A stretch of 64,000 bases of DNA from positions 13,040,386 through 13,104,385 of the forward strand of contig NW_024881330.1 in NCBI RefSeq assembly GCF_018691265.1. The letters are read 5' to 3'. The notes below the pieces were generated by a model. The model saw only the letters and a list, made by a program, of their open reading frames with translations. It had not been told where the DNA came from and searched no databases. Made by a program: the position numbers and the translations under genes. The stretch is from Tyto alba. Its lineage: Eukaryota; Chordata; Aves; Strigiformes; Tytonidae. Each line of letters starts with the position of its first letter. The stretch's first letter is position 1. Shown here one piece after another: positions 1-12,021 of this stretch.

Positions 1-1601
1 GTGTCTTTAAGAGCTGCTGAAATATTTTAGGAACTTAGGTTGTCTGAAATGTGAATGTCCAGGGCCTTGTTGCCTCAATAAAGTTACTGACTGTCAAGTG
101 CATTGAAGACCTGGAATGAAAACTGTCTCCTTTTAAGCATCCTCTGATTTTAGTGTGATGACAGTAGACTGCCTGTTAATTACACGGGTGCCTTGAAACT
201 AGTCACCCAGCTTCCTGCAGTGGAAATGCTGTGTCTCCAGATACAGGGTCTCTTAATTTTCTGAGAGCAGCAAGCAGATCAGTTGACAGCTTGTAGATCA
301 AAGGATAATGCTGCAGCAAGAGGGAACTGGGACTTCGGGATGTTGTTCAATACAAAGCATCCTTTCAAAAAGTACCAAAGAAACCCAGATAACTTGTTTT
401 CTGTACAGAATACATCCTGGCTCTTAATACTGTATTTATTCTGCGGGGATGTAGCAGTTTGGGGTTTGGTTTTGCATCTGAAGAAGAGCTGAATGCTATG
501 AGGTCAGTTCATGGGCCACAGAAGCACCCACTGTGCCAGGGAAAGGCTACAGGGATATAAAAGACAGAGGCTTTTGGTAGAATCTGATTTCCTTCCAGAG
601 ACTAAGGAAATCTATTTCCATAAAGCTTATTAACAGTGAAAGGAGATCCTGGCAGCAGTGGAAAGCCATAGGTCACTGCCCAAAATCTTCCTGCAGGAGG
701 AGGGAGTTATCTACAGAAATAAGAACATGAAAGAGAACTGGAAGGACTGAAACAGAATACTGGTTTCTCTGAACTCACACAGCAAAGCTGAAAGATCCCA
801 TTTTCTGACTGCAGTCTGTGCCCTTCCCCAGCTTCCCCCTACTTCAGGTGTTGGCATGCTCATACTTCACCTCTCACCCCCGGGCAGATGAATGAAAAAT
901 GTTGCCAGTAAGATTTTCTCTCCACTATTGCTGACAAACAGTTTGTCTGTTGCTTATCTTTAATATTCACTGCTTTAGAGAGAGCCTTGCTAGTGCATGC
1001 ATATTTCTAAAGGTCTTGCAACTGATATGGAAATGTCTGATGTGTCTGCATTTGCTGGACTTTACATTACATTGAATTATGTGTGTGTATTGACATTTCC
1101 ATTAGACTTTCAGGTCAAGAGCCATATAGAAATAAAAAGTCTTCATAAATGTTATAAATTAACTTCTCTGTAGCTGGTCTGACCTATTTAGTATCCCCAG
1201 CAAACAAGCCAGTAACATTTTCTAAGATAACAAACAGTGTTCCAGAACAAAGCTCCTTTGAGCTCTGGAGGGCACCTCTGTTCCCAGAACACTGTTGAAA
1301 AATAAAAGCATCCTCTTGGTCCAGTGCTTTGTTCCTGGACTGTGAGCAGTACTGACATCCTTCACACTGTTCAGTGCAGCTTTTAGATTCTAATGGATTT
1401 TATACCACAGATTTGTTGGCACTAAGCACTGTTGGTGTTCCAGGCTTATTTATCTGGTTTGGGTGACAAAATCTGAGATAGGGCTTTTGAGCATATGCGT
1501 AAGAACTCAGGATAAAACCTACATGGACACAGCCTTTTCCCAGTAGTAGCACACCTTCCAAGGACTCTTTTCCCAAAGCTTCCTCGGTGTGCTGTGTTGT
1601 C

Positions 1602-1649
1602 TATTATTATTATTACTACTACTGCTAGTATCATCATCATCATTACTAA
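1602..1649. repeat. Trinucleotide microsatellite (ATT/ACT/ATC mixed)
   Basis: A run of period-3 units passes from ATT through ACT to ATC, with one interruption (GCTAGT) in the middle. The graded change suggests an old, decaying array rather than a pure, recently expanded one. Confidence 0.85.
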
Positions 1650-4429
1650 TCATTTGAGCCACCATACTGCTTTGAGGTCTGCATTAGGAATGGGATCTCC
1701 CTGCAGCACACAGTGCCCCTGTGTATCACAAGAGACGGACCATGCTGTGGAGAGTTCCCAGGACAAGTAGGTGAGATGGGAGGGCTGGAAGAAAGCAGGT
1801 GGCAGCTCCTCTGCTTGAGGCTCGCTTGCCTCATCACCTCTCCCGAGAGCCAGGGAAAGGCTTCCTTTCCCACACCAACTTGAAGCAGTGATCGGTCTCT
1901 CCCTATATTAAGCTCTGCCCTACTTAGGAAACCCAGAAGGGTCCTTGACAACTACTTGGTTGTTACTAGGAAAACACAGTTGTTCTTAGATCTTTACAGG
2001 ATGCTATCTGCCCCGGTTGCTTAGTTGGTGGGAGCACAGCCATCCATCTCCAGCTATTTAAGAGTTAGCCATCTCCCCAAAGCTAATTTTCCATGGTCCC
2101 AGTGTAATCTTGAGAAAGAGAGAAGAACTTATTCACTCCACTTTTTTCAGCTACTCTCTTCAAAGCTTAACAAGCACTTCCTTTGGAAGTGCCCACCAAC
2201 TAATGGAAGGTGCTTAGGCAAGTCTCTCAGACTAGAGCTTGATTTCCATGTGATCAGATTAATAGAGTTTAAACCCAAGCTTGTAGTTTAAGTAACAGAG
2301 GAAAAATTTGAGCTGCCCTGGTATGCAAATAATTGCTAAGGAGTTTCATGAGCTCTGGCTGCATCATTTTAAGTTGGTATTAGATGAATTGAATTGCACC
2401 TCAACTAAATTCTGTGGAAAGGGAGTGTTTCTTTCCATGTCTTTATGGAGGTTGCAGATCTCACACAACAACAGATGTAACTGGTCTTTTTGGACCTCTT
2501 CCACAGAGCAAAGCCTAAAGGCTAAAAAAGCCTAAGGGCCCATGGATGAGTGGTGAGTCCTGGTGGCAACAGAGAGAGCATTAAAAGCCTCAAAAAACTT
2601 ATGAGAAACAATATGAGAAAATCTGCAGAAAGGGGTAAGAGCAAACATTGAAATGTCCTCAATATTTTGATCACCATATTATTTTAATCTAGGACTGTAC
2701 TTTGTAAATATAAAAATACCCATTACATTTATTTTGTTAAGGTTTTGCTGAATAGATCCATAGTCTAATGCAATGATCAAGTGTCTTTTTAAGTTCTACA
2801 CAGAGGTGAACAGATGTCTTTTTTTGTGTGTCTGTGTAGGAAAACCTCCTTCTACAAACAGGGGATGTCAGGTGAGTTACTCAGTGCACTAATTAAATGG
2901 AACAAATTCACACTTGTTTATTAAGTTAATTGTGCAGCAAACCAGAGCATACTGTCAGGTTACTTTCCACTCAGCACAGGTGAATTAATTCACTTTCCAG
3001 TGTGTTAATGGAGGAAAACTGTCATGGATATGCAGGTTTTCTATCTGGGTAAGACATCAGAGCACACATTGCAAGTGGGACCAAGAGTATTTTCCTCCCT
3101 GCTGATACAAACAGGAGTTGATTTGATCCAGCCCATAGTAAGCACTGTGATAGCTCAGTCTGGCTTGGACAGGACAGTGAATCAGTGATGAATACATAAA
3201 AAAGGTAGCTGCAAAATCCCATTGGAGAGTAAAAGATTTGAGACTAGGAAGAGCCATTAATGGTGATCCCAACCTTTTGTAAGACAAAAGGAAAGATTTT
3301 CAATTGGTTAGGTTCAGATGTATTGCATTGTATCTGATTTCATTATTAATACAAACAAATACTATTGTATTAAGGATTGCTAATCAAATGAAATGTGCAT
3401 AAATGATTTAAATCTCATGAAAACTAGAAATACATATATCTATGTGTTTATAAAATGGATATATGCTGCTGAATATGGGCAAATGTATTGTGATAACTCC
3501 CATTTGACTGTAAACATATTTGATGAAGACTCCCTCTAAGCTCTGGGGAGAAACAGGGACTTTATGAGCTCATTTGACTCATTTTAGGCATTTGCATTAT
3601 GACGAGATCACCAGAACCCTGAAAGATTCTATTGCTCTGTGCTAATTGAAAGGAGAAGGTAATGGTTAGCACAGAGGTAAATGTCTGCATTGCAGGCATC
3701 CATATTTCCTAAGTGATCTGACTGTATTTTAACTAGAAACTTTTAGGATAGGAAAAATAAAAGTTTTTTTTAGAGGAGCCAACTGATGGCAAAATAGAAG
3801 AGCAACAGCCCAGCTGATAAGAACAGTCCTGGAAGAGTGTGAAAATTGGCCAGATCATTAAGGTGAAAGTCCCAGGCTCATTTGTCATGCACTAGAAATA
3901 ACAATGGGAAAAAAATCAGCCTTGGATCTAGTGTGCTCGTGGGATTTTACTAAACAGGAGCATGTGACTGTCCAATGAAGACTGACATACAGACTGAATT
4001 TGAACTACACTTCCTAGGGATTCATTTTTTATTAGAGTTAATCAGAATCAATATCAATTTAGGTTGCTTTCTTTCAGTTGTGGGAAGGATGGTGAGCAGA
4101 GTGAAAGCAGTAGAGGCTGTGAATAATGGTAAATACACATGGCATGCCTTTGTTGTTGTAAATAAGAGTAATTCTGCCAAAAGCAGTGATCTGATTTAAC
4201 TTGAATATTTGGTCTGGCCTATTATTATACTACACAAATTACATGGTTTAAAACTTCTCATCTGTTTGATGCCTCCCTTAATGGGCAGGAAATTTCAGTG
4301 AGAGAGGCATAAACCATGAACAGAAATGTTCTGCGTCTGGCTAAAGATAGCCATGTATCATCAATGTTCCCAAATCAGTTTCTTCATCTTCATTGTTCAA
4401 AGATACTTTAAAAAAGAGGTTCACGAGGG

Positions 4430-4486
4430 AAAAAAAACAACAACAAAACAAACAAACAAACAAAAAAACCCCCACAAAAATAAAAC
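4430..4486. repeat. A-rich simple sequence (AAAC/AAC)n
   Basis: About 57 bases consist almost only of A and C on the plus strand, with several AAAC repeats and a short C run near the end. No retroposed body or target repeat was recognised next to it, so it is called low-complexity DNA rather than a retrocopy tail. Confidence 0.8.
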
Positions 4487-7400
4487 CCTGAATTGTTGGT
4501 GAGATGCTGAAATGCAACATTTGCAAGACACTGCTCAGAAAATTTCACGTGCAGAAAGAATGGTGAGACGAAGTTTTTCCAGTCCTACAAACTCAGACAA
4601 AGCAGAATTATCACCTTGCTTATCAGAAGTTTCAGTCTCATCTGAAGTGCTGAGGTTTTGTTCTCTCCTCCGTGGGGGCTCCAGGACCTCATGAGGCTCA
4701 TTACATAGCTGGAAGTCAGGAATTATCTTCTGTCCTGATAAGAGTCAAGTAGACAGGCCACAGGGGAGCTAACATGGTGGCACCAGGAAAGCGATACTGA
4801 AACTTGTCATTGGTACTTTTTGCCTGTAAGGGCATCAATTTACACAAGTCTTCACATCAGTAAGAACCTCAAGAGATGTCCCATGGACCTCAGATCTGGG
4901 GAAGGAGGAGGCGTGGGCACGGCTTGCCTGGGCTCCACTGCTCAGTTGGAGCTGGCTCTCAAGGGTATGGGCCTCCTCATCCCTGTTGTCTGTGTCCTTC
5001 CTAACCTGGCAGGTCCTGTGGTCAAAGCCCAGGCTCCGGGCAGCATGTGGGCAGCTCTGCAGCCTCCCTGCAGAGACGTCTAGCAGATACCACCAAGCTG
5101 GAGTCAGATTCCTGCTCTGCAGATCAAGGACGCTTTTCCTCATCTGCTCCTGCTATACAGGAAGGATAATGATGCCAGGGAACTAATAAAATTTCACATC
5201 CAACATATTTTTGCTTCTTTCTGTTTTCATAAAAAGTACAGTGCATCTCACAGTTTTCTCTGTTTATAGAACAGGACATGGAAACAAAATCAGGGACATA
5301 TGTTGTGTTTGTTCCAGCAACTGTGTGGCTTATATTGCTGACTAAACCAGCAAGCACTGGCACACAGAGCTGCATATATCAAAGGTATGTAGCCCAATAC
5401 AGCAAAAACAGTATAACATAACAATGCCAAACACTATAGCTGCCACTGGAAGCTTTGGGTTTGTCTCTCTGGGCACCCATGAGCAACTGAACTTGTGCAC
5501 TTCTCCTCTGTGTCTTTTTCTTATACTTACTGCTAACAATAAATTGCCATCTGACATAGAGACATAACCGGACCAGAGTACACCCAGGCAGGAAGGAGCA
5601 AAGGAAAATGTGTGTTATATTTATGTACATTTTATAGCTGCTACAAAAGTGCAAGCTTTGCTGTGCAATATTTTCAGGAGTTCAAACTCTAGTAATAGTA
5701 GAGACATGAGTGATATTTCCCATACTTATGTGTTCTCTAAGGGGGATGATGAGAGGTCATCACTGCCATCCAGATTGGCATTTTCGGAAGAGGACATACT
5801 CTGTTATAGAAAATCCCTTGTGCCTTATGTACCCCCCTTCCTTCTGCTGATGACAGCAGCTCAGCTATATACCAAAGGTTAGCTACTGAGTCACTGGAAC
5901 CAAGGCATCCAAACAGTGACTTCATGGAAAGCTACTTGCCAGGAACAGTGATTCAGTGACCCCAATTTGAGATCTTTTTCATATGAATTTGAGAATAATT
6001 TGATTTTCCTTCTATTTTTCCAGACAGATTTTTTTATTTTACACTCCCTTGTTTTCCAGGAACAGGAGCAACAGAGCAGCCATACAGGGCTGGATGCTTA
6101 TCTTGGCGATTTCCAAAGTGCTGTGAGCAGGGTATGCCAGGAATCTTGTTTCTAAACATCCACTCAATGTCCTCTGCCTCTGTAAAAGTCGCTAGGCCCT
6201 TTATCATAAAAGCTAGAAAACTTTTCTTGTGCATGAATATATAACAACCCCCTTATACAAACTCAGGCCTTTTGCCTTATCTGAGGAGGCTGCCCAGACA
6301 CCTACTTGGAGTGAATCTCCTTTTCCCTGCCCTTGCTCCACAGACCCTTAGTTGCCAGGCCAGTTGTCCTGTCTGCTGTCACACACTGAAACTCTATCCC
6401 ATACTTGTCATTTTGGCAGCAGTCTCATTATGCCAAGTCCTTCCTAACATGGCTTTCAACTAGGAGGGATTCAGCCTTATCTGAGGTGAGAGCTGCCTGG
6501 AGGAACTCAAGACAGAAAGCAATGAGCAGAGCTGGATCACCTCCGTGGCTACAAGTTAGACTTAAAAAGCTGTCTTCAGTGCTGCCATTAGTCTTGCTCA
6601 AATACTGTACTCTTTTAATATTTTCTAAAGTCTTGCATTGAATTAATAATACCTACTTTTCAAATGTGAAAGGCTTCCAGTGTGAGATCTCAGAGTATTT
6701 ACACATGGTGGGTAAGCATAGGACAGTAACTAGCAGGTGACTCAGTCAGCTAGTGGAAGAAGTAGAATCAGAACTGGGGCTTCCTAATTAGCACAACTTG
6801 ACACGGCTTAGCAGAGGGAAAAATCCTGCCTTTTGGTTTTCCCAGGCCCATATGTGCTATGTAGTGAAAGGTAATTAGTGGGGAGTGATCATTTACAAGG
6901 TGTGACAATTATTTCTCTAAAGTCTTTGGGTTCAGAACTATTTTTTCATTTCATATCTGTCTGGTACCCAACACACTGTGTTGCTTCCTGCTACCAAAGA
7001 GCTGTTGGTGATAACATCATCATCGTAATTCAGAACAGCCTCTTCATTTTCTGACATGGTATTTCTTCTGCAGATGAAATAACTAACCATACTAAAAGTG
7101 AAAAAAGAAGTAGTCTGCACGGAGCAAAAGTACAATCTGGGCTATCAGTCTGGGACAGAAGAAAATTATGATCTACTCTTTTGGTCATCTGAATTTCAAT
7201 CCCACAGAGCACAGCTGGGAACTGCAGCAAATTCAAACATTCAGAGTAGAGCTGTAGACTTTTGTGTGTATATTATCAAACACTGCCTGACAGGAGAGAA
7301 TGTTTTTCTGACTTGATTTGGAGAAATAGTAGTCTCACTGCCTCTTTTCTTTTTAAACTCAGACAGGGAAATGTAAACAGCCCAGGGTGTGCATGCCACG

Positions 7401-8799
7401 TGTCGGGAAGCTACAGAGCAAATGAATGAGCTGCAGCAAGACAAGGAGAAAGAGGTGATTTATTGCAGCAGTAGACTGCAAGATGTAGGCTATACATTTT
7501 CTGTCTGACATTGCTGGGGAGTGCCTGCAGACATGTTGAGCAGGATTCATCTGAGTGATATCTCTGCTGTGGGCACAAGGAGCTACCTTTTTTTATAGTC
7601 AGCCAAGAGAACCAGCAATTCCTATACAGGATTCCTAAAATAGACACCTGCATTGACTAGAAAGGGAATTATGAATAACTAGCACAACTGTATCTACCTC
7701 TACAGTTAGATCAAATATTTAATTTGTGAGTTTATGGCTGCTCATACTCCAGTGTCCAAAACCCCCCAACTTTGCACCCCAGGTGGTTCCTCTGTATTGC
7801 ATGTCTAATGGACTAGAAGCTGAGATGGGAAGAAACATGAGCTGATAGTCAGAGGTAGATTTATTTACAGTGAAGAGATGGAAATGCATAAAGAGGTTAA
7901 GCGTGAAAGGTAATGGAGGCTTGAATGAAAATATGAGGACAGCTGTACATGCATCACACATAAAATTGGGATGTAGTCACTTGGGCAAGTAGAAGGATAT
8001 AAAGCCCTGAAGAAATATGAAGCTGAACAGAAATTGATACAAATCAAAAGAATGACTGTACCAACTTCTTTCTTTTAAATCCTGTACAGAGTCTGCTGAA
8101 ATCCCTTCAAGAAGGGCTGATGGGGCCTTCAAGTACCTGCTGGCTTTTGAAGGTCAGAACAGGCAAGTTCATGAGTGGAGACTGATGACTGGGAAACCCC
8201 AGATTTATGTACTTTATATGAGGCTGCAGTGAAAGGTGAGGTGGGCAGAGCTCTCTCGACACTGAGACCATCACTCGTCAGGAAAAGGTAGCATAAAACC
8301 TGCCTCTTCTTCTTCTGTGCTAGAGGAATATTTCAGAATGAGGGGAGAGATACTGAGTTGTCTTGACTTATGATGGTTTTCCCAGCATTCCTGCAGTGGT
8401 TAGGGAAGGGCTTCCTTGCTCCTCACCATTTCATTTCAGATGGTATTTAAGAACTTTGCTGACAGTCTGGGCAATGATGAGGTCAGGTTGTGGTGTAGGC
8501 TGTCAGAGAGGCTGGTTTGGGTGGCAGCCTGTGGTAATGTCCCTGCAGTCTGGGGTGAGCTGGTTTCCCTGTCCATACTGAAAGACTAGCACAGTTTTCC
8601 CTGAGGAAAGAGAGGGGCGACTGACCAGAAATCATTCCAAGATGTGTGAGACAGAAGCAGTTGTATGGGAGGAGGTATCAGACTTGAGGAAGTCCTCAGA
8701 ATGTTTCTGGCTTGTGAAGAAGCTGTTGGTTCACATGACCATCCAAGCTGCCAAAATGTTAGTTCACTCCTGAGTCTGAACTGACCAGTTCACAGTGTC

Positions 8800-8880
8800 A
8801 TAGCTTCAAAATGCTGTTTGGGAGGGACCTCCAAATGTCATTGGTTGGCTCTGCCATGCTCCTCACATTACTGTGGAGAC
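8800..8880 (-). mobile_element. Short CR1 LINE 3'-end fragment, reverse orientation
   Basis: The plus strand reads like a diverged reverse complement of a CR1 3' end: a GTTTGGGAGGGACCTCCAAATGTCATT stretch is followed by a segment matching the usual 'tccaacccccctgcc' block. The fragment is short and old, and its edges are approximate. It was identified from memory of CR1 tails, not by search. Confidence 0.45.
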
Positions 8881-9235
8881 TCTGAACTGATAGGATGTAT
8901 AACTGTATCTATAATGGGAACTGAAGCCCAGTAATGCCCCCAAATTATTTTGATGTTTCCCTGTTGTTGATATAAATGGAATTTTGGTGCCTAAACGTCT
9001 TGTAAATGGATTTGTCAAGGATCAGGTGTGAAGTCTATGGAAAAACAGGGAATCAAACAAAGTATCCTGACTCTCAGCTTGTGTCCAACCAAAGAGCTCT
9101 GTAATGTGGAAATATAAACAATATCACAGCATGGAGGTGCACAGAGAAAATGTTTTCCTTTTCTCTAGTGAGCTGCATGCTTAGTTTTCCTGACTTCTCA
9201 GTTTGCCCAGAAGTAAGTTCACCCTACAAGGAAGG
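8881..9235. other. Unique spacer before the first LTR
   Basis: No gene or repeat is recognised. The last five bases (GAAGG) are the left target-site repeat of the LTR that follows. Confidence 0.6.
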
Positions 9236-10306
9236 TGTCCTGGGTTGAGTGAGTGGTGGGGTTTTTTGGTGGCAGGGGAGGGGGCTATCGGGGCGGCCCC
9301 CTGTGAGAAGCTTCTCGAAGCTCCCCCAGCTCCACGCCAGCTCCACTTCTGTTTGGGAAATTGAGCCAGTCGGCTGCACCTCTGCGATAACGTATTTAAG
9401 AAGGGACGTGGCGACGGGCAGTCGGACTTGTGAGGAGGAGTCGCTGCAGCTGCATGAACACCAAGGTCAGTGGAGGAACGGAGGAAGAAAGGAGGGGGGA
9501 GATGTTCCGGAGCAGAGACCCCCCTGTATCCTGTGGTGAGACGGCAGGGCGGCCCCCCCCGCCACCCATGAAGATCTACGGTGGAGCAGACATTGATTTA
9601 TGGCCTGTGGCTCCTGCTTGCCTGATCAAGGTTCTGTGCCCGAAGGCGGCCGAGGTCTCATGGGAAAAGGTAGCTCCGCTGCTGTAAATCAGCACTGGGA
9701 GGATTGCAGCATGCGGGAGAGTCCCACGCCGGAGCAGCTCGGGAAGGGCTGCAGCCGTGGGAGGGAATCCAGTCAGAGGAAGTTAGTGACCCATGATGGA
9801 GCAGTGTGGGGAACGCTGCGGCCCATGGGAGGAATTCATGTCGGAGAGAGTTTGTGGAGGACTGTCTGCTGTGAGAGGGGGACCACGATGGAGCAGGAGG
9901 AACAAGTTCTGGACACTCCCCTCACCGAAGATAAGGGAAGTGGCAGCGCTGACTGCACCCCCCATTCCCTGCCCCTGCACCACTGGGGGAGGAGGTAGAG
10001 ATATCAGGAGCAGAACTGAGCCCGGGAAGAAGGGATGGGTGGGGGGAAGGTGTTCTCAAGATGTGGCAATGCTTCTCACTGTCCTACTCTGTTATGTGTT
10101 GTTAGTGTCTGTAATAACTGTATGTTCTTTTTTTCCTTCCCCTAACGAGTCTGCCTTTTGCTCGTGATCATAAAGGGGAATTTTTCCCCATCCCAGTCCT
10201 ATCTCGAACCCCAAGCCTGGCTCTCTCTCCCTTCTTATTGCCAGAGGGGAAGGGAGAGAGAGCTGCTGCATTGTGGTTGGCTGCCAACCAGGCCTAAACC
10301 ACGACA
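9236..10306 (+). mobile_element. Solo LTR, 1.07 kb, ERVL/ERVK-like avian endogenous retrovirus
   Basis: The element starts TGTCCTGGGTT, ends AACCACGACA, and is flanked on both sides by GAAGG (9231-9235 and 10307-10311). That is a perfect 5-bp target-site duplication and fixes both ends. A TATTTAA promoter-like box lies at 9393-9399, and a degenerate poly(A) signal (AATAAC) at 10113-10118. No internal retroviral region or second LTR follows, so it is a solo LTR left by LTR-LTR recombination. A related copy lies inverted at 50000-51107, and the two align along almost their whole length. The open frames of up to 132 codons inside it are GC-rich LTR frames without recognisable protein motifs. Family name uncertain; LTR identity is well supported. 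Confidence 0.93.
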
Positions 10307-11989
10307 GAAGGCAGTGGGATCTGCTACAGTTGGACATTGTATTAGTTTGGCTTAGAGACGAGGCGTGCAACCCAACAGCAGAGGAGATAAGCTCATGGGG
10401 TGAAGTCAGGGTGGCTTTCCAAGGACAGTGTTGGCCAGCTGGTTTGTCAATACGGATCCTGCTTCATGCTTACCGTGGCCACACAAACTGCCTTGCAGCC
10501 CAAGAAGTGATGTCTTGATGTGGAAAGGTTGTTTGTGTTCCTGTTACTGTTTTGATTGTTTTCTTTGAGTTTTCTCCATGCACTGAATTGGACTGAATGA
10601 GTCTGTTCAGGCTATCAACAGGGATTATTTGATTATATGAAATCTGGGACACTGAGCAAACTATCTTTGTAAATAGGGTAAATATGAGCTTGCCATGCAA
10701 AACACAAGCCCATAGGACAAAAAGTGAAAAAATGACAGTCTAACTTTCTCCTCCATCCTCATCAAAGTAACCAGGAACACCTGTTACCACTTATTTATGA
10801 ATTACATTTGTAAAAAGTGATTTAGCAACCAATTAGCTCCACATTCCTTTAAATGGATGTGGTTAAAAATTCATCCTGGAGGTTTACATTTAGGAAACTG
10901 GCAATTTGTCTTAAAGAAGCTTTAAAACACTGGAATCTTCTAATGCTATTGGCCACCCAGGAACTATAGAATTATTCTGGAAATGATTGCTTAAAACAGA
11001 ATTGTTTGTTTTGTGTCAACATTGGCTCAACTTCTGAGGTTCTTATCAGCCCATGGCAGCTTGAGTCAAATATAATCTACAGTAGATTGAAACTTCAGAG
11101 CATCCTGCACTGATGTGCCTGACGGGAGAGTTTTTGGAGCTGTGAATCTATGTGCATTTGTACTCCTTGAACTTGGTGAACTGACACTGAGTAAAAGAGA
11201 ATGTGATGGTAGCAGATGCCAACACCTTGGCATCCTGGAGGCTAGAGTAACAACTGAGCACCATGACGACCTGGAAAAAAGGCTTTCTGATTCTTTTAGG
11301 AGTGACCAAGGAGGGATTTTCCTAATAAGAAACTTAAATCTGTGCAGTGATCAGCCAGACCTGCTACCGCTGTTTTTACTCTCCTGGCAGCTGCTGCCAT
11401 GACAGCACAGCCCCCACTGCAGCATTAGAGCGATTCCTGCCTCTGCCTTACAGGAGAGAAGACTTGAACTCTCTTCTCTCTATCAGTCAAATAAACTTGC
11501 TGGCTTTTTGTGAAGGAATGAATTACTTTAAACAAACGTCAGGAAAGCATAGCAGTCCTTACTTCTCTCAGTGAGGCACCAGCTGTAACATTTAACACTT
11601 TAAATGTACAAGTGCAACTTTCTTTATGTTGTACATCTTAGTAATGAGAACGTCTCTGGTCAAAATCCCTGCAAAAAACACTCTCTGCTAGCCTGCCCTT
11701 AACCTTCCTCTTCCTCCTCTTTGAATGTCATGCTTAGAATCTAGGAGAGCTGTTAGAGAGCAAGGGAAAAAAAAGCAGTCCTTTCTGGTGTTTGAATTGC
11801 TGCGCTGATTTATGCATAGGGTTATCTACTGGAGCTTCAGGGAGCAGCAATTACAGATCTCAAGGTCAGCAGATTAGTTCCCAAGGGGCCAAAAGCTCCT
11901 ATTAGAAGTGGTGACAGATTCAGCTACCAAGCGCTGCCTTTCATGGAGCATCTGCAGTCACTTCAGAAGGCCAAAGGCTTTACTGCAAA

Positions 11990-11994
<5 letters not shown>

Positions 11995-12021
<27 letters not shown>
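11995..12021. repeat. Poly(T) tract, 27 bases
   Basis: An uninterrupted T run. A poly(A) tail on the minus strand was considered, but no AATAAA-type signal or retrocopy body lies next to it. CTGCAAA occurs close to both edges of the run. Confidence 0.9.

Larger units (their letters stand above)
1..8799. other. Unique non-coding DNA, no gene recognised
   Basis: No open frame here shows a recognisable protein family, and the longest frames (about 100 codons) look like chance. Local features are a trinucleotide run at 1602-1649 and an A-rich run at 4430-4486. On the minus strand a possible LTR end lies near 7390-7560. Composition is AT-rich and CpG-poor. It could be intergenic or intronic; the sequence does not decide. 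Confidence 0.6.

Noticed and set aside
9600..9998. 132-codon plus frame
   Set aside because: Inside the 9236 LTR; no family signature.
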